A stretch of DNA of 64,000 bases from Hydrotaea diabolus (GCA_963513945.1 OY740716.1:218207157-218271156); one strand, 5' to 3'; positions 1 through 11,529 are shown, counted from the first letter of the stretch. A program made the numbers and translations. Notes: generated by a model from the sequence alone, not told the origin.

Positions 1-1228
1 AGAAAGGTAAATTGTGGAAAACGAATTTTGTTTAATTGACAAATTTAACTTCGTTAATAGACATTTTCTTTTTCGCCGGGGACATACAAATTCGTCCTTT
101 CTGGCTTTGTAGCAAGCCAACAGCATCAAAGTCTCGTTCCTGTTTTTGTTTAGTCACTCTTAAAATTAAAAAGCTACCTCAAAATTTCTAGTAATCCTAA
201 CAATAATCATATTCACTTATCGTTTTTGCATCAGTGCAATATACGGAAATGGTTTTATTGCGCTTTTTCTATTTTCTTTCATTCTTTTTATTTTCTTTCT
301 GTATCAATTACAAAAATACATATGGTTTTGATTTAGTTTTTAAAGCCGGGTGTGTCATAATATTTTTTTGTTAAAAATTAAGTCAGGTAACTCTAACTCG
401 TTTCGTTATCGAGTAACAGCCAACTTTGCTTACATACCGAGTAACTTCTATACAAAAGCTTGTTTAGTAACCTGAAAAGAACACGGCTACTATGATAAAA
501 TGTGTTTTATATCTGTGCTGCAAAAACGCATTAATTTAACATAAAACTACATTTTTGATTAATTTTACATTACACATAATTGCTTGTGGTTGTCAAAACT
601 TCCTAATTTAGAATGAAAAATCTATGAGCCGAAGTTTGCCCATTAATTAATGGCAGCTGCTCGGCTTCAAACTCTGCTGGGGATTGAAAAATATCAGGAG
701 CAAATATATATAATGTAAAGTAAGTCATCCTTTATCCCTCTGGTAGTACTAACTATTAATATTACAGGAGACTCTAAGAAATATATATTTTTTGAATAAA
801 TAATGATCGTCGTAAAATTCTAAGACAATCTAGCCATGTCCATTCGCCTGATGAAAGCACTTTCAGCCTGGTATTGATTTTAAACCAAACTTTCGCTTCC
901 CATAAGAAATATATAAAGAAAAGTAAACGAAATTTCCGTTCCAAAATTTTCGCTTGGTGGTACGCAGCTGAAAAGGCGCCAGAATTTTCAACCGTTGCAA
1001 GGATGTTTATCACAGAAAGTAGATTTTTTTGCCATCTGCAACGAAAATTAATGTTAAGATAATTGGCTGGTCAGACAGTTAAGACATTAGAAGAAAATAA
1101 CATAATAATAGTAAAAGTTGTTAAGACATTTTAAAGATAACTTTAAATTATTATGCTTAAAATCATAAATTTTAGAATGGAAAACAGATGTTCTTAGCGA
1201 ATACTAGGCTTTTATGGTGAAACGAAAT
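1..1228. other. AT-rich non-coding flank
   Basis: No coding region is convincing here. The two short overlapping open frames on opposite strands at about 774-1062 show no recognisable motif. The stretch contains one fragment of the dispersed repeat family described at 343-515 and otherwise only AT-rich sequence. It ends at the target site of the jockey-type element. Confidence 0.6.
343..515 (+). repeat. Fragment of dispersed MITE-like family F1
   Basis: This segment carries GGGTGTGTCAT followed downstream by GTAACCTGAAAAGAACACGG and CTAC. The same terminal phrase, GAACACGGCTATTA, ends copies at about 18645 and 36435. The inner phrase GGGTGTGTCAT recurs at about 36825. It is a short diverged copy of the family I call F1. 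Confidence 0.5.
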
Positions 1229-1240
1229 GAGCTAGGACTC
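1229..1240. repeat. Target-site duplication, 3' side of jockey-type element
   Basis: GAGCTAGGACTC abuts the 23-base T run (the element's poly(A) tail read on the plus strand). GAACTAGGACTC lies at 5515-5526 on the other side of the element. The two 12-mers differ at one base, as expected for a slightly aged insertion made by target-primed reverse transcription. Confidence 0.85.
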
Positions 1241-1395
1241 TTTTTTTTTTTTTTTTTTTTTTTCTGTTGTCTTTATTTGCAATCTATTTACAATACAATA
1301 TTAAGCAAATTTCATAAAATCTTAAAAATAACAGATTTGTTAGTCTCCAGCGAGCTTAACAAGAATATCATATATTACATTTTTAAAACATTTTA

Positions 1396-4080
1396 CTAAA
1401 GAAAAGGAAGGTCTAGAATATGAGGTCGATTTAATCGCCTCAACTCATTGGTATCATCTAGTAGACTTATGGCTAAAACATTAGGATGATGACTTAATCT
1501 ATTAAGGTAGTTTGAGCTAATTCGAGAGATCTCGCATTTAATATAGGGAACACTTAGATCACTATGTATATTTTTATTATTCATGAACCAAGGAGCTTTT
1601 GTGATTAATCTGAGGGTTTTAGATTGGTATCTCTGAAGGATTTCTACATTTGAATTACTAGCAGTTCCCCATAGTTCGATTCCGTATGTCCAGACTGGTT
1701 TCAATATTGATTTATAAAGTAGTACCTTGTTCTCTAAAGCAAGTTCAGATTTTGGACCTAAGAGCCAATGCATTTTTTGAGTCTTTATTTTCAACTGCTT
1801 CCTTTTTGATTCAATGTGATCTTTCCATGTCAGTCGCCTATCTATACGTAAACCCAGATATTTTACACATGCTGAAGAAGGAATTCTGACACCGTTTAAA
1901 AATACTGGCGGACAGTCATCCTTTCTCAAAGTGAAGGTCGCGTGAGAGGATTTGTCAGCGTTAACTTTAATATTCCATCTCTTTAGCCAGACATTAGTCA
2001 AATCGAGTTGCTTTTGAACAATATTGGAAGCCTCCAAAGGCGAATGACTAGAGGCTAATATTGCTGTATCGTCCGCATACGTAGCTATTGTTACATCGCC
2101 AGTTACAGGTATATCAGAAGTGAATATCGTATATAGTGCTGGGCCCAGAACACTGCCTTGAGGTACACCAGATTTAATAACACCAATTTCTGAGTCATCA
2201 TCATTAACATTTACAAAAAATCTCCTTTCCGTTAGATAAGACTTCATTAACAGATAAAATGGAGTTGGCAACATATGTTTAATTTTGAATAGCAAGCCTT
2301 CGTGCCACACTCTGTCAAAGGCTTGTTTGACATCGAGAAACACAGCCGAGCAGTATTGTTTTTTCTCCAAGGAGTCTCTTATTTGTTTAACCACTCTGTG
2401 ACACTGTTCAGGCGTCCCATGACTAGGTCTAAATCCGAATTGGTGATCAGGAATGATATTTAATGAGTTCAACACAGAAGCAAGTCTTGTTTTGAATAGT
2501 CTCTCGAATAATTTCGAAAAGATTGGCAGTAGACTTATAGGCCTATAGGAACTAATTTCATTTTCGTTTTTATTAGATTTAAGGACTGTTATTATTTTAG
2601 CATGCTTCCATTTTGTTGGAAAATGAGAAAGTCTTAAAATTGAGTTAAATATAAGCGTAAGATATATGTAACCTTTTTTGGGTAGCGATTTTACCACTCT
2701 AGCATCTATGAGATCATAGCCCGGTGACTTTTTTGAATTTAGTTTGTTGGCTTCATCTATAACTTCACGGACTGTAAAACTCTTAATTGGGCGGCACATT
2801 TGACACGGTACATCAAGAAAGTCACATATTTGTTGGGCCTCAGTTAAGCCACAGAACGAAAAAGGTGTAAATGTTTCCTCCAAGAAAACTTTAAAAGCAT
2901 GTGCTTTGCTCTTATCAGATCTGCACCAAGATCCAGCAGAGTCTTTAATGGCCACATTCCGTTTTTGAGGTTTTTTAAGATATTTAGTTGCCCTCCAAAG
3001 ATTGAAGTCATTATTTTTACCTGGGCTTAAGTTCGTTAAAAATCTGCTAACAGAACCATTCCTGAAGTCTTTAAGAATTTTGTTTAGGTGATTTGCTGCT
3101 CTATTGAAATTGGTTTTGTCTTGTGGATGTCTAGTACTATGCCAGATCTTTCGTAAACGTCTTTTTCTTTTTATGAGTTGTCTTATTTCCGTTGAAACTC
3201 GAAAGCTATTTACGTCCTCAGATGTATCTTGTGGTGTAGATAAAAGTGAGGCTTCGTGTATGACTTTCGTGAGAGTTTCTACCGCATCGTCTAAATCAAT
3301 CCTGTCTTTGATCGGTATATTTAAGTTTAACTTATGCTCTAACCAGGTTTGAAAAGATTGCAAGTTTGTTTTGGTTGTGATTAACTTGTGATTAGAGGAC
3401 CGTTTGCAGTTGACAGTTCTAAAGCTGGCTATAATAGGACTGTGGTCAGAGCTGAGGTCATCACTGGATGTAATTCTCAACGACGATTGAGGTATTCCAG
3501 AATATACAATAAAATCTAGTAAGTCTGGAATTTTATTCGGATCGCTGGGCCAATACGTTGGTCTACCTGTAGAAAGAATGTTAAAACGATTAGCAGAAAT
3601 GCATTTATACAGCTCTTTCCCTTTAGGATTAGCTAAGCGTGATCCCCACCACTGGTGTTTAGCGTTAAAATCGCCGCCAACAATAAATTTATTTCCAAGA
3701 CTATTGAAGAATTGTTCATATTGAACGCTTTTTATACTGTGTCTTGGTGGAAAATATACAGAATAAACTGATGTTACGCCATTTAGACTCTCAATCTTTA
3801 CTCCAGCTGCCTGTAAAAATGATTTAGATGTGGGTACAGCAGCATGATATTTAATACTCGACTTGATAATAACTGCGGCGCCACCATGCGCTGTATCATC
3901 AGGGTGATTGGCAACAACTATATCAAATCCCCTTATTCTGAAGTATGATTTGTTTGTAAAATGTGTTTCTGACACTAAAAGTATATCTACAAAATTTTCT
4001 TTTAAAAATATTTCTACTTCGTTTATATGGTTTTGAATACCATTGGCATTCCATTCTGCTATAATTAAATTTACTTGCAT
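1396..4080 (-). CDS. Jockey-type ORF2: AP-like endonuclease / reverse transcriptase, 894 aa
   Basis: Encodes the enzyme that nicks the target DNA and copies the element RNA into it. Residues about 1-225 are an APE-like endonuclease: N-terminal IIAEWNANGI, VGGDFNAKHQWWGSR at 134-148 and SSDHSP near 210-215. The reverse transcriptase follows: KSPGYD at 451, SYRPISLLP at 511, FLDVKQAFD near 581, GVPQGSVLGP at 638-647, and the catalytic YADD at 668-671. A thumb/C-terminal region continues to residue 894. No RNase H domain is seen, which fits the jockey clade, and the length is close to the roughly 900 residues usual there. The frame has no internal stop. The start ATG (4080-4078) lies inside the last codons of ORF1, so the two frames overlap by 10 bases, and translation probably depends on reinitiation or similar coupling. 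All key catalytic motifs are present. Confidence 0.93.
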   Translation of the reverse strand: MQVNLIIAEWNANGIQNHINEVEIFLKENFVDILLVSETHFTNKSYFRIRGFDIVVANHPDDTAHGGAAVIIKSSIKYHAAVPTSKSFLQAAGVKIESLNGVTSVYSVYFPPRHSIKSVQYEQFFNSLGNKFIVGGDFNAKHQWWGSRLANPKGKELYKCISANRFNILSTGRPTYWPSDPNKIPDLLDFIVYSGIPQSSLRITSSDDLSSDHSPIIASFRTVNCKRSSNHKLITTKTNLQSFQTWLEHKLNLNIPIKDRIDLDDAVETLTKVIHEASLLSTPQDTSEDVNSFRVSTEIRQLIKRKRRLRKIWHSTRHPQDKTNFNRAANHLNKILKDFRNGSVSRFLTNLSPGKNNDFNLWRATKYLKKPQKRNVAIKDSAGSWCRSDKSKAHAFKVFLEETFTPFSFCGLTEAQQICDFLDVPCQMCRPIKSFTVREVIDEANKLNSKKSPGYDLIDARVVKSLPKKGYIYLTLIFNSILRLSHFPTKWKHAKIITVLKSNKNENEISSYRPISLLPIFSKLFERLFKTRLASVLNSLNIIPDHQFGFRPSHGTPEQCHRVVKQIRDSLEKKQYCSAVFLDVKQAFDRVWHEGLLFKIKHMLPTPFYLLMKSYLTERRFFVNVNDDDSEIGVIKSGVPQGSVLGPALYTIFTSDIPVTGDVTIATYADDTAILASSHSPLEASNIVQKQLDLTNVWLKRWNIKVNADKSSHATFTLRKDDCPPVFLNGVRIPSSACVKYLGLRIDRRLTWKDHIESKRKQLKIKTQKMHWLLGPKSELALENKVLLYKSILKPVWTYGIELWGTASNSNVEILQRYQSKTLRLITKAPWFMNNKNIHSDLSVPYIKCEISRISSNYLNRLSHHPNVLAISLLDDTNELRRLNRPHILDLPFL

Positions 4081-5237
4081 ATTTTGTTCATTAACATTGA
4101 CATCATATTCATTAATGTATTTGTTAATTCTATTTGTTTAGCTAGCATAGCCTCAATTTTTTCTAATACGTTTTTCATACTAAGTTCTCCTCTAACTGCT
4201 TGAGAATATGTCCAAGCATTCGGATCGGTTTGTTTTAAATTAGTTTGTCTTGATGGAGCAAAATTGTTATGTTCGTGGATTACTTGTCCAATTGTGTTTG
4301 TGTTTGTTCTGGTTGATTTTGCGCTTAGAAGGTTTTGATACTTAATACATCCTTTGTAACTTGCAGTGTGACCATTTTCACAAAGTGCACACTTTGGTGG
4401 TGTATCAGCTGTCTTTGTACATTCAGATGTAGGATGACCTTGACCACATTTCACGCATCTGAAGTTTTTCTTGCAGTAAGATTTGGTGTGTCCATAATCT
4501 TGACATCTAAAGCACTGCACGATATCATCAAATTTTTTAGGAACTTCAACTTGAATAATTGCATTTTCAAAAGATTTGATATTGAAGATATCCTTGTTAT
4601 TATCGTTTGGGTCTATATCAACGAAGAACATTGGAAGTGGTTGCTTTGTGACTCGGCTAGTTATATTTCTTACACTTCTCACTTGGTGTCCTAAACTCAA
4701 GAGCATAGCTTTGAGATCTGAAATTGGAGTAGTGTGATGTATACCCTTAAGCACAACCCTAAATGCTCTTTCTTGTTTCAATTGGAACGTGTGGTAATTG
4801 ATCTTAGCATTGTTTAAGTAATGTACAACTTTTCTGTAAGGTTCAACTGATTTTATCATAAGCCGAACCTGTCCATCTCTGAGTGACTTAAAGTTGTAAT
4901 CGGTATTTGAAATGACTTTATTAAGGTTGTCTACCATTTTTGCAATATCAGCTACATGCGGTATGAAAATAGGTGGAGGTTTGGGAACAATTGGGGAGGA
5001 ATTATTCTCGTCATTAGCTTCAACTTCGTTGCTGCTTAGTGGATCAAATCGGTTGGAGGATGAAGGCACGTCGACACGATGAATTCTTTTCTGGCGGAAA
5101 CTTGTTGGTGACCCTGTATTTTTTCGTTTTATGGGTACATGCTGCCAACTGGGATCGTCATCACTGCTGTCACTTAAATTCATATTGTCTGCTGTAGCAC
5201 CAGCATAACTATTGATTTTGTTGTTGTCACTTGACAT
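4071..5237 (-). CDS. Jockey-type ORF1: gag-like RNA-binding protein, 388 aa
   Basis: ORF1 proteins of this clade coat the element RNA and carry it to the nucleus. The N-terminal 95 residues are acidic and serine-rich and look disordered, followed by a proline stretch (IVPKPPPIFIPH) near residue 85. The middle (about 100-235) resembles the conserved gag-like core of jockey ORF1s (RVVLKGIHHTTP, LGHQVRSVRNI). Three CCHC-type knuckles follow: CFRCQDYGHTKSYC at 242-255, CVKCGQGHPTSEC at 261-273 and CALCENGHTASYKGC at 283-297. The start codon at 5237 is preceded by a leader of about 277 bases. The stop overlaps the ORF2 start. No frameshift or stop is visible. Confidence 0.9.
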   Translation of the reverse strand: MSSDNNKINSYAGATADNMNLSDSSDDDPSWQHVPIKRKNTGSPTSFRQKRIHRVDVPSSSNRFDPLSSNEVEANDENNSSPIVPKPPPIFIPHVADIAKMVDNLNKVISNTDYNFKSLRDGQVRLMIKSVEPYRKVVHYLNNAKINYHTFQLKQERAFRVVLKGIHHTTPISDLKAMLLSLGHQVRSVRNITSRVTKQPLPMFFVDIDPNDNNKDIFNIKSFENAIIQVEVPKKFDDIVQCFRCQDYGHTKSYCKKNFRCVKCGQGHPTSECTKTADTPPKCALCENGHTASYKGCIKYQNLLSAKSTRTNTNTIGQVIHEHNNFAPSRQTNLKQTDPNAWTYSQAVRGELSMKNVLEKIEAMLAKQIELTNTLMNMMSMLMNKICK

Positions 5238-5482
5238 ACCGAGACTTTAAATGTTAGTTGTTGTTTTTTGTTTTTATTCTTATTGTTTGTTGTTGCCAAA
5301 CAATGCTCGCACAGGTTGTGCTTGCATTATAGGCGCACGCGAGTGCACGGCGTTAATCCGTTTATTGCTTTTGCTAATCCGTTTGTTACTGAAATATTTT
5401 GTATTTTTTTTTGGTAGTTTTTTTTTTTTGTTGTTCTTTTTTAAATGAAAAATTATGAATGTTTTAGCGCAATATGTGTGTA

Positions 5483-5516
5483 CGTCTTGCAACGACAGTG
5501 GCAAAATTACGACTGA
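5483..5516 (-). promoter_or_regulatory. Internal Inr + DPE promoter of the jockey-type element
   Basis: Read on the minus strand, TCAGTC spans the 5' junction with A at 5514. This matches the fly initiator consensus TCAKTY exactly. AGACG lies at 5487-5483, which is +28 to +32 from that A. That is the required position and a perfect match to the downstream promoter element consensus RGWYV. Drosophila jockey is known to use such a TATA-less internal promoter. The placement independently fixes the first base of the element. Confidence 0.75.
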
Positions 5517-5526
5517 ACTAGGACTC
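5515..5526. repeat. Target-site duplication, 5' side of jockey-type element
   Basis: GAACTAGGACTC pairs with GAGCTAGGACTC at 1229-1240 with one mismatch. Confidence 0.85.
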
Positions 5527-7333
5527 TGAAACTTTTTTCTTTAATTTAAGTAATGAGTTTTAAAAAACTCGTTGACTTCGTTTTACAAAAAAGGGAATAC
5601 GATATTGACTGAATATTGACTATTTTATTTTTACACAAGCTTATTTAGTTCGAGTATAGTTCAGTTTTTACCCAGCCGAATTAAAATGCACTTGTCTGCG
5701 TTAAATTTCCAAGTTTGTCAGTCCCTTTGAGCTCCGGAAACCAAAGATGTTTGAATAATTTGCCAACTCCTATATATAGAGATGGCACTGGGCCTTATTA
5801 GGTTATAAGTCAATGACGTCACGACTCCATATGCGAATTTTTCGCAAGACTTATTGTACAACCCTCGTTCATATGAGGAGTATCCGATGATATTATGGTG
5901 GCAGTGACAGTGGCAAACCATGATATACGACCAACGAAAAAAAAGAGACATTCAATTTGTTGTTGCCAATATGGCGTTAAGCAAAATAAATCTCAAATAT
6001 TCAACAACAACAAAATAAAGGAAAAATCACCAAAACGACAAATGTGACTATACGCCGGCGTTAATGTATTTATAAGTCTGTCCGTCCATTTGCCTGCTGT
6101 TCTGTCCGTCCGAACGGCCAAACAAAACAAAATCCAACACGGTTTTGTGTTAAATACCAAAATATATTTTATTTTACGTCTTTTTTTTATTCTCCACTCC
6201 ATCCATTGCTTTGTGGCGTGCAATTCTCAAAGTCATTGACTTACCACACCAGCCAGCCATCCAGTCAACTAACCGGCAGGCACAATTCACAGCCACAACT
6301 CGATTGCCTTACATTTAAGTATTTAAACAAAAATGGCTTTGGCTTTTTGCGTTTTTGGTTTTTGTTTTCGCGAAAACATAAAAAAAAACCCCAGCTAAAA
6401 AAATCTACAAAAATTCTAAATTTAAGTCACGTTACAGCAGCGCCCGGCATACAAAAGGAGTGTGAAGCGAGAAGACGATATTGTGTGAGTGTGTGTGTCA
6501 GTTTGTGTTTAATTGAAATTAAAACTTAATGAACTTAAAATTTTAATGAACAATTTAATTAAGCTTATCTAAGATGAAAATATTTGAAATTCATTGTTTT
6601 CGGGGTTTTCGGTGGTTGTCAATGAATGAGTTTGAATGATGTCTTCGGACGTTCGTTCGGTTGCAGTGTGCGGCTGCATGGTGCTGTACTGCACATGTGC
6701 AACTCTGTGCTTTAATTAATGCAGTGTTGCATTTTTAACAGGGTTGCTTAGAGTGTTTTAATTGGTTTTTACGATTTCCAATTACTTATAATAAAGAAAG
6801 ATTGTTTTTTTAATGGTTTGTTAAAGAACTAACATAAAACTGGAAATAATAGGTAAATACCTAAAACGTTGTATAGTAGGTTCATACGGTAGCGTTAAAG
6901 AGGAAAGCCTTTGTGAATTAAGACATAAATTATCGTGTTTTTTAAAGCAACATACTAATATGAATGTAGATTTTTTTTTAATTGGTGGACTTTTCAATCA
7001 TTTAGTACCTAGTCGTTTCATATACCAATCAGTCAAAGGGTTGGCAACTCCGTTGTTTTTTTTAGTAAATGGAGCACGAATGCTACTAATTTTGTCCGGC
7101 GGTAGTTGATCTTGGTACAAAACCATTAATGAACATTTGACAGTTTGCATGAGGTTAATAGATAAAGCCATGTGAAATCTTCTGTAAGAAAATGCATTAT
7201 GGCCTATTCAGACTGACAAAAACTCGTTTTTATTTTAGTTCGTATATGTTCAACAAATGGTTGGTAGCTTTTATTTTTAAACATGGAGAAAACGAGCGAA
7301 AATTACTAATTTCGTAGTCTGAAAGCGTCCCTT
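5527..7333. other. AT-rich non-coding DNA
   Basis: Open frames here are all below 110 codons, lack recognisable motifs and overlap on opposite strands. The stretch has runs of A or T, a GT-rich patch near 6480-6515, and phrases such as ATGGAGAAAACGAGC (about 7283) that recur loosely near 8560 and 10850. I see no gene. Confidence 0.55.
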
Positions 7334-8252
7334 GTCACACGAGGAAAAAATTATGGTTGTGGTGACAATATTCGAAGAGGATAATACTATTGTTGGGTAT
7401 ATGGTTGTGGTACAACAATATTATGATCCTCACAACAATAGTATGATTCAAATACAACCATACTATGATCCTCACAACAATAGTATGATTTACACATAAC
7501 CATACTATGATCCCCATAACCATAGTATGATTCCCACTCAACCATACTATGATCTCCATAACCATAGTATGATCCTCACAACCATAGTATGATTCACACG
7601 CAACCATGTTATGATCCCTTCAACCATAGTATGATCACACACAATTATACTATGATCCCCAATAAAATTTATTCGAATTTGTTTAAGTTGTCGACAATAG
7701 ATTTGATCCCCAATATTTTTTATTAGAATTTGAATTATGAAAATTATTCAAAAATACATAAAATTCAAAATAATAGAAGTGATTTATTTCACAGTAGAAA
7801 AAATAAGTTTAAATATACGTAAGCGTTTTAATTAAAAATATTTTAGTTAAATAAAGCCAAAGCTGCTCGTTTAAAAAATTTTAATTTCGATAAAAAAAAG
7901 TACTATTATTGCATTAGATCCGTACCAATAACATTTGTTCTCAAAAGGATATTTAAATGAAGAAAAATTATAATCATACAGTACGATTGCCGTAATCATA
8001 TTATTGCTAACATAAACACAAAAAAACAATACTTGTGCCGCACCAACCATATTTATATTGTTGCTATAACCATATTTTCATTTTTAAATTTGGCAATAAT
8101 ACTATTGTTACATTTTAACAATATTAATATTGCAGCAATTATACTATTGTCGAAACTGAATTCAGTTAACTATGCTATGGTTGCGACGAACATACTTTTA
8201 TTGCGGAGAACATATTATTATTGCCGTGAGTAACCATGTTTTTCTCTGCGTG
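7334..8252 (+). mobile_element. Minisatellite-bearing non-autonomous element, copy 1
   Basis: This block matches 11909-13048 in the same order. A left terminal segment (CACACGAGGAAAAAATTATG) leads into an array of a palindromic 42-bp repeat. A unique middle follows, then a right segment with AAATTTGGCAATAATACTAT and GCGACGAACATACTTTTATTG, ending TTTTTCTCTGCGTG. In copy 2 the ends are inverted repeats (GTACACGCAGAAA against GTACACGCAAAGAAA), so this looks like a terminal-inverted-repeat element with no coding capacity. No clean target-site duplication was found. The superfamily is not recognised. Confidence 0.6.
7416..7660 (+). repeat. 42-bp palindromic minisatellite array
   Basis: CATACTATG recurs at 7459, 7501 and 7543, a 42-base step, with diverged units on both sides. 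Each unit is itself an imperfect palindrome: CATACTATGATCC, then a spacer, then CATAGTATG or AATAGTATG. Because 42 is divisible by three, the minus strand stays open with a 14-residue periodicity (HTMVVxIIVWLxxN-like). That is a by-product and not evidence of a protein. Confidence 0.8.
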
Positions 8253-10312
8253 CATTTGGGACCTGCTTTAAACATTACATCACGATTAGTAACAACTGTT
8301 TTATCATGGACACCTCAGTGTTTTAAGAAACGTTCCCCATTAGTTCCTCCATAGGGGTTTTAAACAACTGGTCCATTTCTATCTAAGAAAAAAAGATTTT
8401 CTGGCTTATATATAAAAGTGCTCGCATATATGTTTTTAATGTAAATGCTGGATGTATAACTGACTGCTACAATTTGAAGGAAAGTTCGCTCTAATAACCT
8501 ATTCACACCAAGAAAAATAATTGTTTCCTACACAATTTTGTCAATTGGTCAATTTTTTATATGGGGAAAACGAGCACTAATACTAGTTTTGTCAGTAACT
8601 TAGATGAATGTTTTAGACCTTAAACACAGAAAAACGGTGTATGAGCTTTCATGGTCCACATAAATATCTGTCATCCCTTGTTCGGTGTTTATTTCTGTGC
8701 TATTGAAAATTTGGCGAAAAGTAAGTTTACTTATACATATTTTTTACATTTAATCCAGTATACGAGTATTTATTGACTTGTTTGTACTCGTAGTACTTTA
8801 GTACTTGTGTCAGTACTTTTTTACTTCTTTTTATACTAAATTCCCTAATGTAAAACTAAATTTTATTTATTTATTTAACAAAAAAAAATATTTTAAAAAA
8901 TTTGAAGATAAAGATATTTAGAGGCCATGACCAAAAACTACATTTTGTGAAAAATGAATGTGAGTGAATTGAAGTTCAGCTTCGTGATTATTTGTGAGAA
9001 GAGAATATTTTCTTATAAAAGTTGATTCGATTTAAAATTGTTTTCATTTTATATAAATCACTTAAAATGTGAAGTCAATATCTTTATTAACAGATTCGGA
9101 CATTGAGTTTTAGAAGAAAATGTTATTAGGATGACGGCGAATACAATACAAATTTGATGTTTTAGCTCCGAATTTGGTTCAGCTACGAGGAAACCTTTTA
9201 TGAATGGCTACTTTAAAAAACAAAATTGCCAAGTTTCTCCAGGTGGTACTCCTTGAAATTTTAAACCAAAATCCCTCATTATAGGACAAGATAAATCAAA
9301 TAAAATGTTTCCAAATACTGGAAATTTGTCCTTTATTTATACTATTTTTCTCAAAAAAATGTATCAACTTCGAGACCAAGTATTTTATAATCATTTCCTT
9401 ACATCATATCGACGAATACACATTGAAAATATTTCTTTTAAAAAAATAAATACCAATTAAATAAAGACAAATCCCGCACAAATTTCGCCATAAATTAAAT
9501 GCACCCACAAAACATTAATTTTTCGAACATCAATTAAAATGTTTTTGGAATATATGAAACATGAGAAATGGGTTTTTTGAACTCAATAAATTAATAAAAG
9601 TAATGTTTCAATATTTTTTCCCAGTTCCGTCAAAACGTACAAAAATATTTTAAAAATTTCATATTCTTTTTTAAGCTGTGTAAAACATGGTTTTAATTAA
9701 AATGAATAACCAGACATAAAATGTCAAGAAAATCAAAATTGATCCAGAAACAAAAAAAACAACAATGTTTCATTCTGAATTTATGGCCAAAAAACAATAA
9801 CGAAACTTTTTTCTGCAACTTTAGGTAGAAATGTGTATTTTGTATATTGCGCTTTTAATCGCTGCAATTATTCGTATTAAGGTTTTTTCACATACACTTT
9901 TTGTATATTTCTTATTCGTTTGTTTAGTTTGATTGTCAAGTTATTGCTTTCATTTTTTGTTTATTTTGTAATTTATTACCAATTTTGTTGTTCACAAGGT
10001 AATGCGTTTTTAGTCAAAGTGAAAATTGTTGATAAATATTTTTTTCGCGTCGAAACTATACTAAACTTCAACAACAGGAATGCCGATGACGATGAATCTT
10101 AAATTGCAACTTGATTGAAATTTTTTTTCAATTTATAAATAATTCATACATTTTTTTTTGCAATTAATTGATGGAGCTATTTTACATAATCTTAATAGAA
10201 AAGGTAGATTTACAATAACTTACATACGGTTGATAATTTTTGTTTATTTATTTTTTATCGTTAATTATTGCGGGTATGTTGACTTAGTACATTTGTTTGT
10301 AACAAAGTATTT

Positions 10313-10418
10313 ATACTTAGTAGGGACATAAATACTGTTACACACGTTTTATGATGTAAAATAAAAAGTACTAAATGTTTTTGGACCAAATATTTTTTAA
10401 TATATTTATTGATGTATA
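10313..10418 (+). repeat. 106-bp segment shared with the transposon at 63551-63654
   Basis: From ATACTTAGTAGGGACATAAA to ATTGATGTATA this matches 63551-63654 with only a few substitutions and a small A-run difference. At 63551 it lies between the terminal repeat and the transposase gene of a Tc1/mariner-type element. Here it stands without recognisable terminal repeat or transposase. Confidence 0.8.
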
Positions 10419-11039
10419 AGTATAGGATCACAAAAAACAAGAAAAAACGAATAAGATTGGTCTTGCAGAATCTTACATTCTCTCCACCATAGATTTATGG
10501 TATTATTTTGAATATCCGTTTTTATTAGTAGAATATCCGTTTTTTAAGCCCCACGGATAAATATAAATATTTAAGTGCGTAATAAATAGTTACAATTGCA
10601 TTTCCGCCTGTTTTTAAAACACGAATTCGTCTCAGATAAGACGAACGGAAAATTATTTGGGTTTTTGCAAATCACACGAATTTGTTCGGCAACACCGCCA
10701 AAATTACTTTACAATAAGAATTTTAAAAATTTCTTTTTAAAAAATCCAAATGGGTCACAATGAATTATCGTTCGTTGTTTGAACGAAAAAAACGTTACGT
10801 GAATTTCAAATACAAAGCCGACAAATGATTGGCAACTCTATATTTCATATGGAGAAAACTAATGTTATCTCTTAAAAGAGATCATTGCATCAAGATCTTC
10901 ACGCAGTTGTATAAGAGAGGCCATAATGATGGGCACAACGTCGAATACGGTCTTTACCAAGACTATCCGCTTCAGCCGCAATAATCTTCTCACTGCAGGC
11001 TAGCAGTGGTCATATCGGTCGCGTGTCATCCAATACATT

Positions 11040-11285
11040 AGTCGATTTTTGTGATAACTAGCATAGTTACATAGTTAGTTTGCAAATCGTAACCTGGCAA
11101 CATTGATCATAAATGAGAGTTATATGGCAACATTATTTCTCTTTGCATATACCAAAGAGAGTTAAACAACAAGAGGGTTCAAAGGAGAATTAGTCAAAAG
11201 CAGACAATACAAAGCTATAAATTGCTATAAAATAATCAATAAAATATAATAAATCAATTATTTGCTACACATTTGCTTTCAATAA
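11040..11285 (-). repeat. Inverted copy of dispersed family F1 (partial)
   Basis: The reverse complement of about 18430-18580 is recognisable here. Shared phrases include ATATGGCAACATT, TTTCTCTTTG, ACCAAAGA, AAAAGCAGACAAT and CAATAAAATATAATAAAT. Only the right half of the family is present. Confidence 0.65.
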
Positions 11286-11529
11286 AAAAATGTATAAAAT
11301 GTTTTTGAATAGTTAAAGATGCAGATAAACCCGATACGAATTAGTCGATGGCACCTCTTTTTGCGTGTTTTTGATCTTTATAATTTGTGCTTGAATATCA
11401 GCTAATACTGGTTGTATTTCAATATACTTAGGTTTCACAACCACGAGCAAATATAAAAGCAATGTCAGATGGCGCCAAATAATTCTTTGGTGAAAACAAA
11501 TTTTTTTTATTTTTAACAAATTGGTAGGT

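Larger units (their letters stand above)
1241..5514 (-). mobile_element. Near-complete jockey-clade non-LTR retrotransposon
   Basis: A 4.27-kb element in reverse orientation. In its own sense it has a 5' leader (5514-5238), ORF1 (gag-like, zinc knuckles), ORF2 (endonuclease plus reverse transcriptase) starting inside the end of ORF1, a 3' UTR of about 130 bases, and a 23-base poly(A) tail (T run 1241-1263). One-mismatch target-site duplications flank it. Both ORFs are open from start to stop, and the leader has a jockey-style initiator and downstream promoter element. Together these suggest a young, full-length and possibly still active copy. Jockey clade is inferred from the two-ORF plan, the lack of an RNase H domain and the ORF2 motifs; the exact family is not known. 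Confidence 0.93.

Noticed and set aside
7335..7607. 90-codon minus-strand frame with a 14-residue repeat
   Set aside because: It is the translation of the 42-bp minisatellite; a repeat length divisible by three keeps a frame open without selection.
10880..11040. Less AT-rich patch suggestive of old coding sequence
   Set aside because: Translations on both strands gave no motif that could be tied to a family.
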